This document shows, in pieces, positions 8,897 through 17,634 of a stretch of 64,000 nt of DNA (position 1 is its first letter; every line of letters begins with the position of its first letter). The stretch comes from Bernardetiaceae bacterium (GTDB lineage: Bacteria > Bacteroidota > Bacteroidia > Cytophagales > Bernardetiaceae), in NCBI GenBank assembly GCA_020832465.1, contig JAFIER010000046.1, forward strand, positions 1 to 64,000, written 5' to 3'. Under the pieces are notes generated by a model. The model searched no databases and was not told the origin of the DNA. It worked only from the letters and a program-made list of their open reading frames with translations. Both the position numbers and the translations under genes were made by a program.

Positions 8897-8912
8897 TTGA
8901 TTGCGCAATCAA
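8897..8912. promoter_or_regulatory. Perfect 16-bp palindrome in a divergent spacer
   Basis: TTGATTGCGCAATCAA is its own reverse complement. It lies between divergent proC and the HlyD-like gene, where a dimeric repressor site would be expected. The binding role is inference. The 8741-9149 spacer otherwise holds the proC box and repeat D1. Confidence 0.35.
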
Positions 8913-9029
8913 AAAGAATCTTAATTTTTTGTATTTTAGCAAGCATTTATATACATTTGAAATTGATTTACGCAAGTTGCGTTGTGTGCATTTTATATTT
9001 ACTCGGAAGCATAATTTTATGCACGAAGT

Positions 9030-9095
9030 CTGCTACTCTTGCCGTGTTTGCTGCCTGCGCCAAATACCAACGAAGTAGTTTTGAAATGCACCCCG
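9030..9095 (+). repeat. Family D dispersed repeat, copy D1
   Basis: Shares GCCGTGTTTGCTG and GTAGTTTTGAAATGCA with 51918-51986, in the same order and spacing. It lies just upstream of the HlyD-like gene. Confidence 0.6.
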
Positions 9096-9149
9096 TTGCG
9101 TTTTTTTAGGAATTACTTTTGAAAACTATCTCGATTGATTTTTTATTTT

Positions 9150-10394
9150 ATGAAACGAAAACGCATACTGCTTATCGCAGCGATTTCTCTTATACTTTTA
9201 GTGAGTTATTTTGTTTTTTCAAAAGCTACGGATACTGAAGGTGAAGCTATTTTAGTGCCTGTCAAAAAGGGCGATTTTAGCATTGTTATTAGCTCCTCGG
9301 GAGAGCTACGTGCTAAAAACTCTGTTGATATTACCGGTCCGCAAGGGTTAAGAGATGCACAAATTTGGAATGTGCGTATTGATAAAATGATACCAGAAGG
9401 CAAGGTTGTTAAAAAAGGAGATTTTGTAGCTAACCTTGATCGTTCTGCGCTTATAGATAAGCTGCGCACTCGTCAGTCAGATTTAGATAAAGCTATAGCT
9501 GCTTACACCCAAACCAAGCTCGATACTACGCTTGAGCTGCGCGAAACCCGCGATAATCTTATCAATTTGCAATATTCAGTAGAGGAAAAAAAACTTATTG
9601 TAGAGCAATCTCAATACGAACCGCCCGCTACAATTCAGCAAGCAAAAATGGATTTAGAAAAAGCCAAAAGAACCCTTTCACAAGCTGAAGAAAATTATAA
9701 AATAAAACGAGACAAAGCCATTGCACGCATGCAAGAAGCCGCAGCTACTTTATCTTTGGTGCAAAGTAGTGTAGATTTTATGGAAGATTTGCTCAAAGAG
9801 TTTACGATTAACGCACCTGAAAATGGTATGGTCGTGTATCAAAAAAGTTGGAGAGGGAATAAAGTCAAAGAAGGTTCAGAAATTAGTGCCTGGAATCCCG
9901 TCGTGGCGACCCTGCCAGACCTTACGGTTATGATTTCTAAGACTTACGTCAACGAAGTCGATATCCGAAAAGTACAGAAGGGGCAACCCGTAGAAATAGG
10001 ACTTGATGCATTTCCTGATAAGCAACTCACGGGAAAAGTCATTTCAGTAGCTAATGTAGGTGAGCAGCGCCCGAACTCCGATAGTAAAGTCTTCGAAGTA
10101 GAAATAGAAATTAGCGAAAGCGATAGTACGATTTTACCTGCCATGACAACCTCTAATCATATCATTACAGATAAGTTAGAAAATCAAATTTATGTACCGC
10201 TCGAAGCTATTTTTTCAGAAAACGATAGCCTGACTTTTGTGTATAAAAAAGAAGGATTAGGGCTTAAAAAGCAAATGGTAAAAGTAGGGAAAAGCAATGA
10301 AAATGAAATTGTAATTTTAGAAGGATTAAAAGAAGATGATATGGTTTCGCTTACGGCACCACCCAGCAGCAACAAAGAGGTGGCTTTAAAATAG
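9150..10394 (+). CDS. HlyD/MacA-like periplasmic adaptor (membrane fusion protein)
   Basis: The 414-residue protein has an N-terminal signal anchor (IAAISLILLVSYFVF), a biotinyl-lipoyl-like half (GDFSIVISSSGELRAKNSVDI), a long coiled-coil hairpin (about residues 105-225, rich in K, E, Q and A), the second lipoyl half (TINAPENGMVVYQKSW), then a beta-barrel region with VQKGQPVEIGLDAFP. Such proteins link an inner-membrane transporter to an outer-membrane TolC channel. The next gene, 80 bases downstream, is a MacB-like permease and almost certainly its partner. ATG at 9150 gives the short basic start; the in-frame TTG at 9135 is less likely. A TolC-like gene lies at 36 kb, but no link to it is shown. 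Confidence 0.9.
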   Translation: MKRKRILLIAAISLILLVSYFVFSKATDTEGEAILVPVKKGDFSIVISSSGELRAKNSVDITGPQGLRDAQIWNVRIDKMIPEGKVVKKGDFVANLDRSALIDKLRTRQSDLDKAIAAYTQTKLDTTLELRETRDNLINLQYSVEEKKLIVEQSQYEPPATIQQAKMDLEKAKRTLSQAEENYKIKRDKAIARMQEAAATLSLVQSSVDFMEDLLKEFTINAPENGMVVYQKSWRGNKVKEGSEISAWNPVVATLPDLTVMISKTYVNEVDIRKVQKGQPVEIGLDAFPDKQLTGKVISVANVGEQRPNSDSKVFEVEIEISESDSTILPAMTTSNHIITDKLENQIYVPLEAIFSENDSLTFVYKKEGLGLKKQMVKVGKSNENEIVILEGLKEDDMVSLTAPPSSNKEVALK

Positions 10395-10474
10395 CGATAA
10401 TACTTGATTTTTCCATACTAATAAATCTTACATTTCCTACTCAAAACATTATACGCCAACCCAAATTAAGCCTT

Positions 10475-11812
10475 ATGCAACGCTACCTCACAAATTTAGG
10501 AATCGCTTGGGAAGCCCTTTTGGGCAATAAACTGCGCTCGCTACTCACTGCTTTAGGAATTATCTTTGGTGTAGCGGCTGTTATTGCCATGTTGGCTATT
10601 GGCAATGGCGCACAGCAAGAAATCCTTGACCAACTCAAGCTCGTAGGCGTTAATAATATCGTAATTACACCGATTGTAGAAGACAAAAATGATAAAAAAA
10701 CAGATGATGATGCCGACGATGACACCCAAGAAAACAGCAAAAAATTTTCACCTGGTCTTACCTTAAGTGATGTACATAGCATTCAAAAAATTCTACCTAC
10801 AGCACAGCGTGTGAGTCCTGAAATTGAAATTGAACTCCCCGCCGTCCGTAAGGGCAAGCAACGCAGGGTCAAACTCATTGGCGTAACGCCTACTTATTTT
10901 GAAATTATTGATTTTAAACTCTCACAGGGTAAAATGTTTTCGCAAAGGCATTTGGAATACGGTGAACCCGTTTGTATTATTGGGCGTTCGGTGCAAGCCA
11001 AATTTTTTAATCAAGAAAACCCTATTGGCAAAGAAATTAAGTGTGGAAATCAATGGCTTCGCATTATTGGTGTTTTAGAAATGCGTGAAACAATCAACGA
11101 AAGTATAGGGGGATTGAGCCTCGATGACTACAATATGAATATTTATAGCCCCGTACAAACCTTACTTGTGCGATACGAAAATCGTGCTCAAATTACAGAA
11201 GCTGCCATCAGAAAAGCAGATGAAGAGCGCAGAGATGGCAAAGAAACTCAAAACCTAAACTACCACCAAATAGATAGGCTCATCGTACAAGTAGATAAAA
11301 GCGATAATTTGAGTGCATCTGCCGAAATTATTGCACGCATGTTGCGCCGCCGTCATTTCGAGGCTGATGATTTTAGAATTACAATCCCCGAGTTACTGCT
11401 CAAGCAGCAGCAACGAACCAAAGATATTTTTAATATTGTGCTGGGAGCTATTGCAGGCATTTCGCTGCTCGTCGGTGGAATTGGTATTATGAATATTATG
11501 CTGGCCTCTGTCTTAGAACGCATCAAAGAAATCGGACTCCGACTTTCGCTGGGGGCAAAAAAACAAGATATTATTTCCCAATTTATGTTCGAAGCTATGC
11601 TCATTAGCATCTCTGGTGGCGTTATTGGTATTGTACTGGGTGTGCTCCTGAGCGTGCTTGTTGCACATATTGCCGAAATTCCAACGCTAATTTCATTTGC
11701 TTCTATTGCACTGTCTTTTCTTGTATCGGCAAGCATAGGGCTTATTTTTGGAATTGCACCCGCACGAAAAGCTGCTAATCAAAACCCTATTGAATCTTTG
11801 CGATATGAATAA
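10475..11812 (+). CDS. MacB-like ABC transporter permease without an ATPase domain
   Basis: The 445-residue protein has the MacB topology: one TM segment near the start (LLTALGIIFGVAAVIAMLAIG), a large periplasmic core, then three C-terminal FtsX helices including SLLVGGIGIMNIMLASVLER and ending APARKAANQNPIESLRYE. MacB of E. coli carries an N-terminal ATPase domain; this chain does not, and no ATPase gene adjoins it, so the motor must be encoded elsewhere. An acidic K/D-rich linker (residues about 70-90) interrupts the start of the periplasmic core. It is the second gene after the adaptor, in the same orientation and 80 bases away. Likely substrates are peptides, lipids or lipoproteins; none can be chosen from sequence. 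Confidence 0.92.
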   Translation: MQRYLTNLGIAWEALLGNKLRSLLTALGIIFGVAAVIAMLAIGNGAQQEILDQLKLVGVNNIVITPIVEDKNDKKTDDDADDDTQENSKKFSPGLTLSDVHSIQKILPTAQRVSPEIEIELPAVRKGKQRRVKLIGVTPTYFEIIDFKLSQGKMFSQRHLEYGEPVCIIGRSVQAKFFNQENPIGKEIKCGNQWLRIIGVLEMRETINESIGGLSLDDYNMNIYSPVQTLLVRYENRAQITEAAIRKADEERRDGKETQNLNYHQIDRLIVQVDKSDNLSASAEIIARMLRRRHFEADDFRITIPELLLKQQQRTKDIFNIVLGAIAGISLLVGGIGIMNIMLASVLERIKEIGLRLSLGAKKQDIISQFMFEAMLISISGGVIGIVLGVLLSVLVAHIAEIPTLISFASIALSFLVSASIGLIFGIAPARKAANQNPIESLRYE

Positions 11813-11816
11813 GATA

Positions 11817-11862
11817 ATAAGACATTCCCCAGCCAGAAATAACATTTCTTTGAGAAATGTTT
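11817..11862 (+). repeat. Family A fragment (A1)
   Basis: Contains the family A left part (AGACATTCCCC, then CCAGAAATAACATTTC and its hairpin mate) but stops before the second hairpin and right end. No flanking duplication is visible. Confidence 0.6.
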
Positions 11863-11895
11863 ACTCCTGTATATCGTTTTTTTAGCTAAAAAATG

Positions 11896-11903
11896 TATCT
11901 TTG
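11896..11903 (+). promoter_or_regulatory. Candidate -7 box (TATCTTTG) 300 bases upstream of lgt
   Basis: TATCTTTG is a good TAnnTTTG match. If used for lgt, the leader would be about 290 bases and include the A2 element, suggesting that A2 inserted between promoter and gene. No -33 element is evident. Confidence 0.35.
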
Positions 11904-12032
11904 CTTATTCAAAAATTATCATCTTTGGTTTAGCGTTTTCGTGAGATGTGCGTAAAAATTAACTATTAGAAATAATATGCCACTCAGAAAGGTCTTTTAT
12001 ATCGCTTGCTTTATGAATTTGCTAAACGTAAT

Positions 12033-12147
12033 CATACTATTTACACAGCCATAAATAATATTTCTCAAAGAAATATTATTGCTAAGCTCATTTTTTCAAT
12101 AAGGTGTGCAAACCTTACAACGCTATGGAAAAATGTATAGTGGTATG
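12033..12147 (+). mobile_element. Family A MITE, copy A2
   Basis: Runs from CATACTAT to GTGGTATG with both internal hairpins. The flanks AAACGTAAT (12024-12032) and AAACCTGAT (12148-12156) match at 7 of 9 positions, consistent with an aged 9-bp target duplication. Confidence 0.7.
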
Positions 12148-12202
12148 AAACCTGATAATTGATATTCTAAAATTTGATTTTTCACTCAAGACTGATTAGC
12201 AC

Positions 12203-13069
12203 ATGCTTTCTGCAATTATATGGGACGCAGATCCTATAATTTTTAGCTTATTTGATGGTTTTATTGAGTTAAGGTGGTATGGGCTTGCCTTTGTTACGGC
12301 TTTCCTACTCGGTTATTTTGCTTTGATGCGCCCTTTTTATAAGAGAGAGGGGAAAAATGTAGAAGACCTCGATATTTTGCTCAACTATATGATTGCCGCT
12401 ACAATTATAGGCGCGCGCTTAGGCCATTGCCTTTTCTACCAGCCAGAGTACTACCTTTCTAATCCCGTCAAAATCCTGATGATTTGGGAGGGAGGATTGG
12501 CAAGTCATGGCGGTGCAATCGGTATTTTAGTGGCGCTTTATATCTATTCACGTCGCCACCCAGACCAACCCTATCTTTGGCTTTTAGACCGCATTGTGAT
12601 AACCGTAGCCTTAGGCGGAACTTTCATTCGCTTAGGCAATTTGATGAACTCCGAAATTGTAGGTAGTATTACCGATTTGCCCTGGGGGTTTGTATTTATG
12701 AATTGCTCGGATTGCGTCATGCCTGATGGTACGATACCGCCTCGACACCCCGCGCAGCTTTACGAATCTATTTCCTACTTTTTTATATTTCTAATTACAC
12801 TGGGCATTTACAAACGTACAAAATCCCAAACGCCACAAGGCCTAATTTTTGGAATATTTTTAATTTTACTTTTTGGCGCACGATTTGTCATCGAGTTTTT
12901 AAAGAAAGAACAAGTAGATTTTGAGCAAACTATGGCACTCAATATGGGACAGATTTTGAGTATTCCTTTTGTGCTTGCTGGGGCTTTTTTACTGTATAAA
13001 GCACTTGCAGAACCCAATATCCCCCCACTTTCTACGCCCGATACTAAAAATAAAGACCATAAAAAGTAG
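12203..13069 (+). CDS. lgt: Prolipoprotein diacylglyceryl transferase
   Basis: Lgt moves a diacylglyceryl group from phosphatidylglycerol to the lipobox cysteine, the first step of lipoprotein maturation. The 288-residue membrane protein shows the family signatures ARLGHCLFYQPEYY, GGLASHGGAIG (near residue 97), GGTFIRLGNLMNSEIVG and RHPAQLYES, in the usual order with about seven hydrophobic segments. The length is normal. ATG at 12203 is the first start and leads directly into the conserved N-terminus. It is a single gene; the spacer before it holds repeats A1 and A2. It works with LspA, encoded 5.3 kb upstream. Confidence 0.96.
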   Translation: MLSAIIWDADPIIFSLFDGFIELRWYGLAFVTAFLLGYFALMRPFYKREGKNVEDLDILLNYMIAATIIGARLGHCLFYQPEYYLSNPVKILMIWEGGLASHGGAIGILVALYIYSRRHPDQPYLWLLDRIVITVALGGTFIRLGNLMNSEIVGSITDLPWGFVFMNCSDCVMPDGTIPPRHPAQLYESISYFFIFLITLGIYKRTKSQTPQGLIFGIFLILLFGARFVIEFLKKEQVDFEQTMALNMGQILSIPFVLAGAFLLYKALAEPNIPPLSTPDTKNKDHKK

Positions 13070-13104
13070 TTTTTATACAAAATGGAGGAGATATTTCTCA
13101 CAGA

Positions 13105-13180
13105 GGGTGTACGCCAAGTGGGTAAAACGACTTAGGTAGTTGCAGAACAAACAGCTTTTCTAAATCTGTTTGTTCTGTCC
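13105..13180 (+). repeat. Family C related repeat with 12-bp hairpin
   Basis: GTGTACGCCAAGTGGGTAAA followed by CGACTTAGGTAGTT resembles the segments at 24487, 39373 (reverse) and 52499. It is followed by a perfect 12-bp stem (CAGAACAAACAG at 13143-13154, complement at 13166-13177) without a T tract. Confidence 0.55.
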
Positions 13181-13225
13181 GGGTTAAGTCTAATACACAC
13201 CGACTGACTTATTTAATAATTTGAG

Positions 13226-14299
13226 ATGCAAAACATACGATTTTTTATATTGATATTGAGTTATGGCTTTATTTTTTTGCTCTTCTTTTTGAGTGAAGTA
13301 AGAAGTCAAAACCTAGAAGGGCAAGTTTTTGATGCCGAGACTAAAGAACCGCTCACTGGGGCGAGCGTATATCTAGACGGTACGACGCTCGGTACAGTTA
13401 CTGATAGCGAGGGTAAATATAGCATTGAGGTAAGCCAGCGTATCAATACAAATTTGATTATTCGGTTTATAGGCTACAAATCAGAGGTTATTGCTAACCC
13501 ATTTGAAACTAAATTTTCAAAAGTATATTTACAGCCTTCAACAGCAGAATTAGAAGAAATTATTGTTTCTGACGGGCTTTTTACAAGAGAAGAGATGCTC
13601 GAAGCCTTTCGCGAGCAGTTTTTAGGCCGCACCTCTGCCGGGAAAACCGCTTCTATCCAAAACGAAGAGGATATCCAGCTATTTTATGATGGAAAAACAA
13701 ATAGCCTTAAAGCCACAGCAAGCAAGCCCCTCAAAGTGGAAAATCCATTTTTAGGGTATCGAATTATCTTTACATTATACCGTTTTGAAACACAATTCAA
13801 TCAATTAAGTCTTAAATACGAACACGCCAAAAATTGTATTTTTTATGGCACAAACCAGTATGAAGACATAGAAGGTAGCGCATCTTCTAAAATGAAAAGA
13901 CGCAGATATAGAACCTATATGGGCTCAAAACGACATTTTTTCAAGACCTTAGCTACAAATAGCTGGGGCAGAAGCTCGTTTCTTTTGTATCGTAATAATA
14001 AAAAAGTCGACACAAAGGAGTTTTTTAGCGTGCGTGATTCGGCAGGTATTGCACGTGTAAAAGTACTCAAAAATTTTGCAGATCTTATAGAAGTCGAAAA
14101 TGTAGCGGCAGCACCTTCTTTTTTCTCCACGATTATAGCTGTTTATCGTTTAGAGGAGCAGTCAAGAGTGGTTTTTAAAACTGATATCTTTTATGTTGAT
14201 GACTATGGCAATTATGATGCTGTAGATAAAATTCAGTTTGGCGGAGGCATGGGAGTGCGCCGTCTTGCAGATATGCTACCGCTTGACTACCGTCCTTAA
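13226..14299 (+). CDS. Secreted protein with carboxypeptidase-regulatory-like domain
   Basis: The 357-residue product has a signal peptide (to about residue 27, SEVRSQ) followed by a carboxypeptidase-D regulatory-like beta-sandwich (residues about 29-110, with GQVFDAETKEPLTGASVYL, GTVTDSEGKYSIE and LIIRFIGYKS). In Bacteroidetes this domain commonly sits at the N-terminus of TonB-dependent receptors and of DUF5686-type outer-membrane proteins. Here the rest (about 245 residues) is shorter than either and has no plug or barrel that I can name. It could be a stand-alone envelope protein related to the N-terminal part of the DUF5686 family. It stands alone between lgt and argC. Confidence 0.75.
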   Translation: MQNIRFFILILSYGFIFLLFFLSEVRSQNLEGQVFDAETKEPLTGASVYLDGTTLGTVTDSEGKYSIEVSQRINTNLIIRFIGYKSEVIANPFETKFSKVYLQPSTAELEEIIVSDGLFTREEMLEAFREQFLGRTSAGKTASIQNEEDIQLFYDGKTNSLKATASKPLKVENPFLGYRIIFTLYRFETQFNQLSLKYEHAKNCIFYGTNQYEDIEGSASSKMKRRRYRTYMGSKRHFFKTLATNSWGRSSFLLYRNNKKVDTKEFFSVRDSAGIARVKVLKNFADLIEVENVAAAPSFFSTIIAVYRLEEQSRVVFKTDIFYVDDYGNYDAVDKIQFGGGMGVRRLADMLPLDYRP

Positions 14300-14585
14300 A
14301 CAATCGTTTTGTATTTGATAATCAAGTACTAATAGCTTCTAAAACCTTCAATATGCAAATATAGCTTGCTTATTGTATTGCACCTTCCCGCTATATTTTT
14401 GGATTATTGCTCAAAAATTCGTATCTTTTGCACTATCACTTCAAAATTAACAGCTTTTTTTAAACTGTTAGTGTTGAAGTGGTAGTTATTAAAGATTATC
14501 GCCTTTGCCTACAATCGCTCAATTAAAACAGGTAGAAAACAAAGGTGATAATGCCTATTACACAAAAAATACAAACCACTAAATT

Positions 14586-15632
14586 ATGAGTAACTCATCA
14601 AAAATATCCGTAGCTATTGTCGGGGCTACAGGATTTACAGGTTCGGAATTAGCATCGCTTTTATATATGCACGAGGCTACCGAACTTAGATATATCAGTT
14701 CGGAGAGCCATGCTGGTAAAGCCTTTTCAGATATTCACCCTCAGTTTACGGGTATTATAGATATGCCACTTTGCAAAGCTGATGATATAGATATTGATGC
14801 TGTAGAGGTTGTTTTCTTGGCACTCCCTCACGGTATCTCGATGGAATATGTAAAAAAATGGTATGATAGCGATGTAAAAATGATAGATTTTTCGGGCGAT
14901 TATCGCTTGAGTAGTGCTGAGGTCTATGAAGATTGGTATCAAAAAAAGCATAGCTTTACGCAAGTTTTTGAAGAGGCTGTGTATGGACTGCCCGAGCTTT
15001 TCGAGGCGCAGATTAAGGCAGCGCGTATTGTAGCGAATCCAGGTTGCTATCCTACGGCGAGTATTTTGGGGCTTTATCCTTTGGTTCAGCATCAGCTTAT
15101 CGATACTAAACGCATTATTATAGATGCTAAATCCGGCACTACGGGGGCAGGCGTAAAGCCCAAAGCGGGCACAATGTTTACGCACGTAAATGATAATTTT
15201 TTTGCTTATGGACTTAAAAATCATCGACATACCGTAGAGATTCAAGAAATATTAAGTCATTTTCAGCAGGCGGCATTAGAGGTTCAATTTACGCCTCACC
15301 TGCTACCCATAGATAGAGGGATTTTGGCTACTATCTATGCCCCCGCCCAAACAGCTATCGATGATGCAACTTTGCGCAAAACATACGAAGAAGCATACGC
15401 CCATTCAGATTTTATACGCATTCGAAAAACACCTCCTACGCTTAAAGAAGTGCGTGCAAGTCATTATTGCGATATTTATCCTACTTTTGATGCGCGCACG
15501 GGTAATGTTATCGTGCTCTCGGCTATTGATAACCTTATGCGCGGCGCCTCAAGTCAAGCCTTGCACAACTTTAATTTGATGTTTGGGCTTGCGCCTGATG
15601 CCGGATTAAGAAGAGTGCCGCTCAAGCCTTAA
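14586..15632 (+). CDS. argC: N-acetyl-gamma-glutamyl-phosphate reductase
   Basis: ArgC reduces N-acetylglutamyl phosphate to the semialdehyde, the third step of arginine synthesis. The 348-residue protein begins with the NADP-binding VAIVGATGFTGSELASLL, carries the active-site cysteine in VANPGCYPTASILGLYPL (near residue 152), and has the KSGTTGAG and NHRHTVEI segments that position substrate and the catalytic histidine. The length is normal. ArgJ is encoded 470 bases downstream on the same strand, but the spacer holds a hairpin and a complete family A element, so the two are probably separate units. The 286-base spacer upstream has a short AACAGTTT-type hairpin near 14447-14480 and no clear ARG-box-like operator. 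Confidence 0.96.
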   Translation: MSNSSKISVAIVGATGFTGSELASLLYMHEATELRYISSESHAGKAFSDIHPQFTGIIDMPLCKADDIDIDAVEVVFLALPHGISMEYVKKWYDSDVKMIDFSGDYRLSSAEVYEDWYQKKHSFTQVFEEAVYGLPELFEAQIKAARIVANPGCYPTASILGLYPLVQHQLIDTKRIIIDAKSGTTGAGVKPKAGTMFTHVNDNFFAYGLKNHRHTVEIQEILSHFQQAALEVQFTPHLLPIDRGILATIYAPAQTAIDDATLRKTYEEAYAHSDFIRIRKTPPTLKEVRASHYCDIYPTFDARTGNVIVLSAIDNLMRGASSQALHNFNLMFGLAPDAGLRRVPLKP

Positions 15633-15723
15633 AGGAATGCTTATTCCCTATCTAAAAAGAGTTTTTGGGGGGCTATATGATAGTACGCTTAAAGCCCCTA
15701 TAATGGACTTAGCTATTCAAAAC

Positions 15724-15754
15724 CGTAGGTAAGCTAATAAAAAATTAGCCTACG
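15724..15754 (+). terminator. Bulged hairpin downstream of argC
   Basis: CGTAGG-TAA-GCTAAT pairs with ATTAGCCTACG across a run of A, with a three-base bulge. There is no T tract directly after, so it is only a possible terminator or RNA end. Confidence 0.35.
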
Positions 15755-15858
15755 ACAAACCCAAAATTTAGACAAAAAATTCTTATATTAGCATTTACAA
15801 AAAAATTATACACCCAAGAGATGTATATACTACTTGTCTTGGGGTTGTAATTAAGGGT

Positions 15859-15981
15859 CATACTACATAGACATTTTCTATCCAGAAATAATATTTCTTT
15901 GAGAAATGTTATTTCTAAGCCCATTTTTGCATAGCGTGGGGTTTGCAAACTACACGCTATGCAAAAATGTATAGTAGTATG
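15859..15981 (+). mobile_element. Family A MITE, copy A3, with perfect 9-bp duplication
   Basis: Runs from CATACTAC to GTAGTATG, 123 bp. Inside are hairpin 1 (AGAAATAATATTTC with its mate) and hairpin 2 (CATTTTTGCATAGCGTG with its mate, arms ending near 15970). The flanks are identical ATTAAGGGT at 15850-15858 and 15982-15990. This is the best-supported copy. The remaining spacer 15633-16099 is AT-rich without other features. Confidence 0.88.
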
Positions 15982-16099
15982 ATTAAGGGTACAAAAATAA
16001 CAGCCCTTTTTAGTTATTTAATAAGCTTATAAACAGACACCTGCTGAAATAATAAAAAAGCACTGGTGCTTGGTATTTTCAAAGCAAAGCAAAACAAAT

Positions 16100-17311
16100 A
16101 TGAATAAAAATTTAACCCACGTAAGAGGCATAAAATGCTGGGGTACGCACAGCGGTGTAAAATCTATGCGAAGAGATTTGGCATTTATTTATTCCGAAGT
16201 GCCCTGCGCTGCTGCTGCTACTTATACACGCAACAAAGTACAAGCCGAGCCACTCAAGCTCACTCAAAAGCACCTCGCTGACGGCAGGGCGCAATTTATT
16301 ATCTGCAATGCGGGTAATGCAAACGCCTGCACTGGCACTCAAGGTTATAAAGGGGCAGAGGCTATGGCAACCACAGCAGCAGAGCTACTCGGCATAGACA
16401 AAGAAATGGTTATTGTAGCCTCCACGGGCATCATAGGAGAGCCATTTCCAACAGATGATATTGTTAATGCAATTCAAGAGAATATTCACAAACTCAGCAA
16501 CCTCGAGAAAGCAAGTGCTTTTGCAGCGAATGCGATTTTGACAACGGATACCTTTGCTAAAGAAGGTTTTTTAGATTTTCAAATCAACGACATTACCGTC
16601 AATATGGCGGGTATTGCTAAAGGATCTGGGATGATTCACCCTAATATGGGCACTATGCTGGCTTTTATCGTTTGTGATATTGCTATCGAACCCCAAATTT
16701 TGGATAAGGCTGTCAAAGAAGCCGTAGATTATAGCTTCAATATGATTACTGTTGATGGCGATACCTCTACCAATGATATGGTTGCAGTGATGTGTAACGG
16801 ACTTGCAGAAAATCAAATGATTAACGATACGGCGCAGCCAGAGTATGAAGTATTTGTCGATAAACTCAAATTTATGATGTTGCATTTGGCAAAACTCATT
16901 GTATCTGACGGGGAGGGCTCGAGCAAGTTCGTAGAGTATAGGGTAAGCAAAGCGGCAAGTGAAGCCTCAGCTCGTAAAATTATCCGAAGTATTAGCGATT
17001 CAACTTTGGTCAAAACAGCACTTTTTGGGCGAGACCCCAACTGGGGACGCATTATCGCTGCCGCAGGAAATGCTGGTGTAGCTTTCAATTATAAAAAAGC
17101 AAATCTTTATATCGGTGATAACGAAAATATGATCAAAGTCCTCGAGCGCGGCGCCCCCCTCTCTTACGATCGCAATTATGCCAAAAAACTCCTGCGTGAG
17201 GCTCATATACGTATCAACCTCGAACTCAACACGGGTAAAAATGATATAATTGGCTACGGTAGTGATCTCACAACCGATTATATTTTGTTTAATGCCGTTT
17301 ATACAACTTAA
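16100..17311 (+). CDS. argJ: Bifunctional ornithine acetyltransferase / N-acetylglutamate synthase
   Basis: ArgJ recycles the acetyl group from N-acetylornithine to glutamate and often also makes N-acetylglutamate from acetyl-CoA. It is a self-cleaving enzyme: the cleavage and nucleophile threonine lies in IHPNMGTMLAFIVCD, preceded by the conserved KGSGM. Other family segments are CNAGNANACTG, STGIIGEPFP, VDGDTSTNDM and FGRDPNWGRIIAAAG. From ATG 16100 the protein has 403 residues, a normal length; an in-frame TTG at 16070 would add ten non-conserved residues. Presence of ArgJ together with ArgC indicates the acetylated arginine pathway. Whether it has both activities cannot be judged from sequence alone. 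Confidence 0.95.
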   Translation: MNKNLTHVRGIKCWGTHSGVKSMRRDLAFIYSEVPCAAAATYTRNKVQAEPLKLTQKHLADGRAQFIICNAGNANACTGTQGYKGAEAMATTAAELLGIDKEMVIVASTGIIGEPFPTDDIVNAIQENIHKLSNLEKASAFAANAILTTDTFAKEGFLDFQINDITVNMAGIAKGSGMIHPNMGTMLAFIVCDIAIEPQILDKAVKEAVDYSFNMITVDGDTSTNDMVAVMCNGLAENQMINDTAQPEYEVFVDKLKFMMLHLAKLIVSDGEGSSKFVEYRVSKAASEASARKIIRSISDSTLVKTALFGRDPNWGRIIAAAGNAGVAFNYKKANLYIGDNENMIKVLERGAPLSYDRNYAKKLLREAHIRINLELNTGKNDIIGYGSDLTTDYILFNAVYTT

Positions 17312-17376
17312 AAAACTAAAAAAAAGCTGTGCTCCCCAAGATGAGTACAGGTAGCGCACTATTGAAAATAAATCTT

Positions 17377-17479
17377 CATACTATTAGACATTCTCCATAT
17401 AGAAATAACACAGCTCAAAGATGTGTTATTTCTAAACCCATTTTTTCATAACGCTATGGAAAAATGGTGTAGTAGTATG
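17377..17479 (+). mobile_element. Family A MITE, copy A4
   Basis: CATACTATTAGACATTC at the left, GTAGTAGTATG at the right. Hairpin 1 has a changed loop region (ACACAGCTCAAAGATGTG) with compensating arms, and hairpin 2 lacks its GC-rich tip. No convincing 9-bp duplication is seen. It occupies much of the 17312-17634 spacer. Confidence 0.7.
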
Positions 17480-17586
17480 AAGGTTTTTTAAATTTTCTAA
17501 AAATTTTAGTGCTTTGATTTTCAGTTTTGTCTGTTTTTTGTTAAGTTTGAAGTATTGTTGGTAGAATTATTGAATAATCTTACTCC

Positions 17587-17594
17587 TACATTTG
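17587..17594 (+). promoter_or_regulatory. Candidate -7 box (TACATTTG) for the CHASE2 cluster
   Basis: TACATTTG matches TAnnTTTG, 40 bases before the first CHASE2 gene. TTG triplets occur 14 and 26 bases upstream, neither at the ideal distance. Confidence 0.45.
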
Positions 17595-17634
17595 AATACT
17601 TGTTTTTGTTTACCCCTTCAAATTTTAATTTGTT

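Noticed and set aside
11977-12054. 25-codon open frame between the lgt promoter candidate and A2
   Set aside because: Ends inside the mobile element and has no supporting start signal or similarity that I can see.
14300-14585. Arginine-type operator or riboswitch before argC
   Set aside because: Only a short AACAGTTT-type hairpin is seen; no known riboswitch or operator pattern is recognisable.
14727-15245. 172-codon open frame antisense to argC
   Set aside because: argC has all family motifs and explains the region; the antisense frame has no recognisable protein features.
15850-15990. CRISPR-like repeats
   Set aside because: Copies are far apart, each differs, and they carry inverted ends and target duplications; there is no regular spacer array or cas gene.
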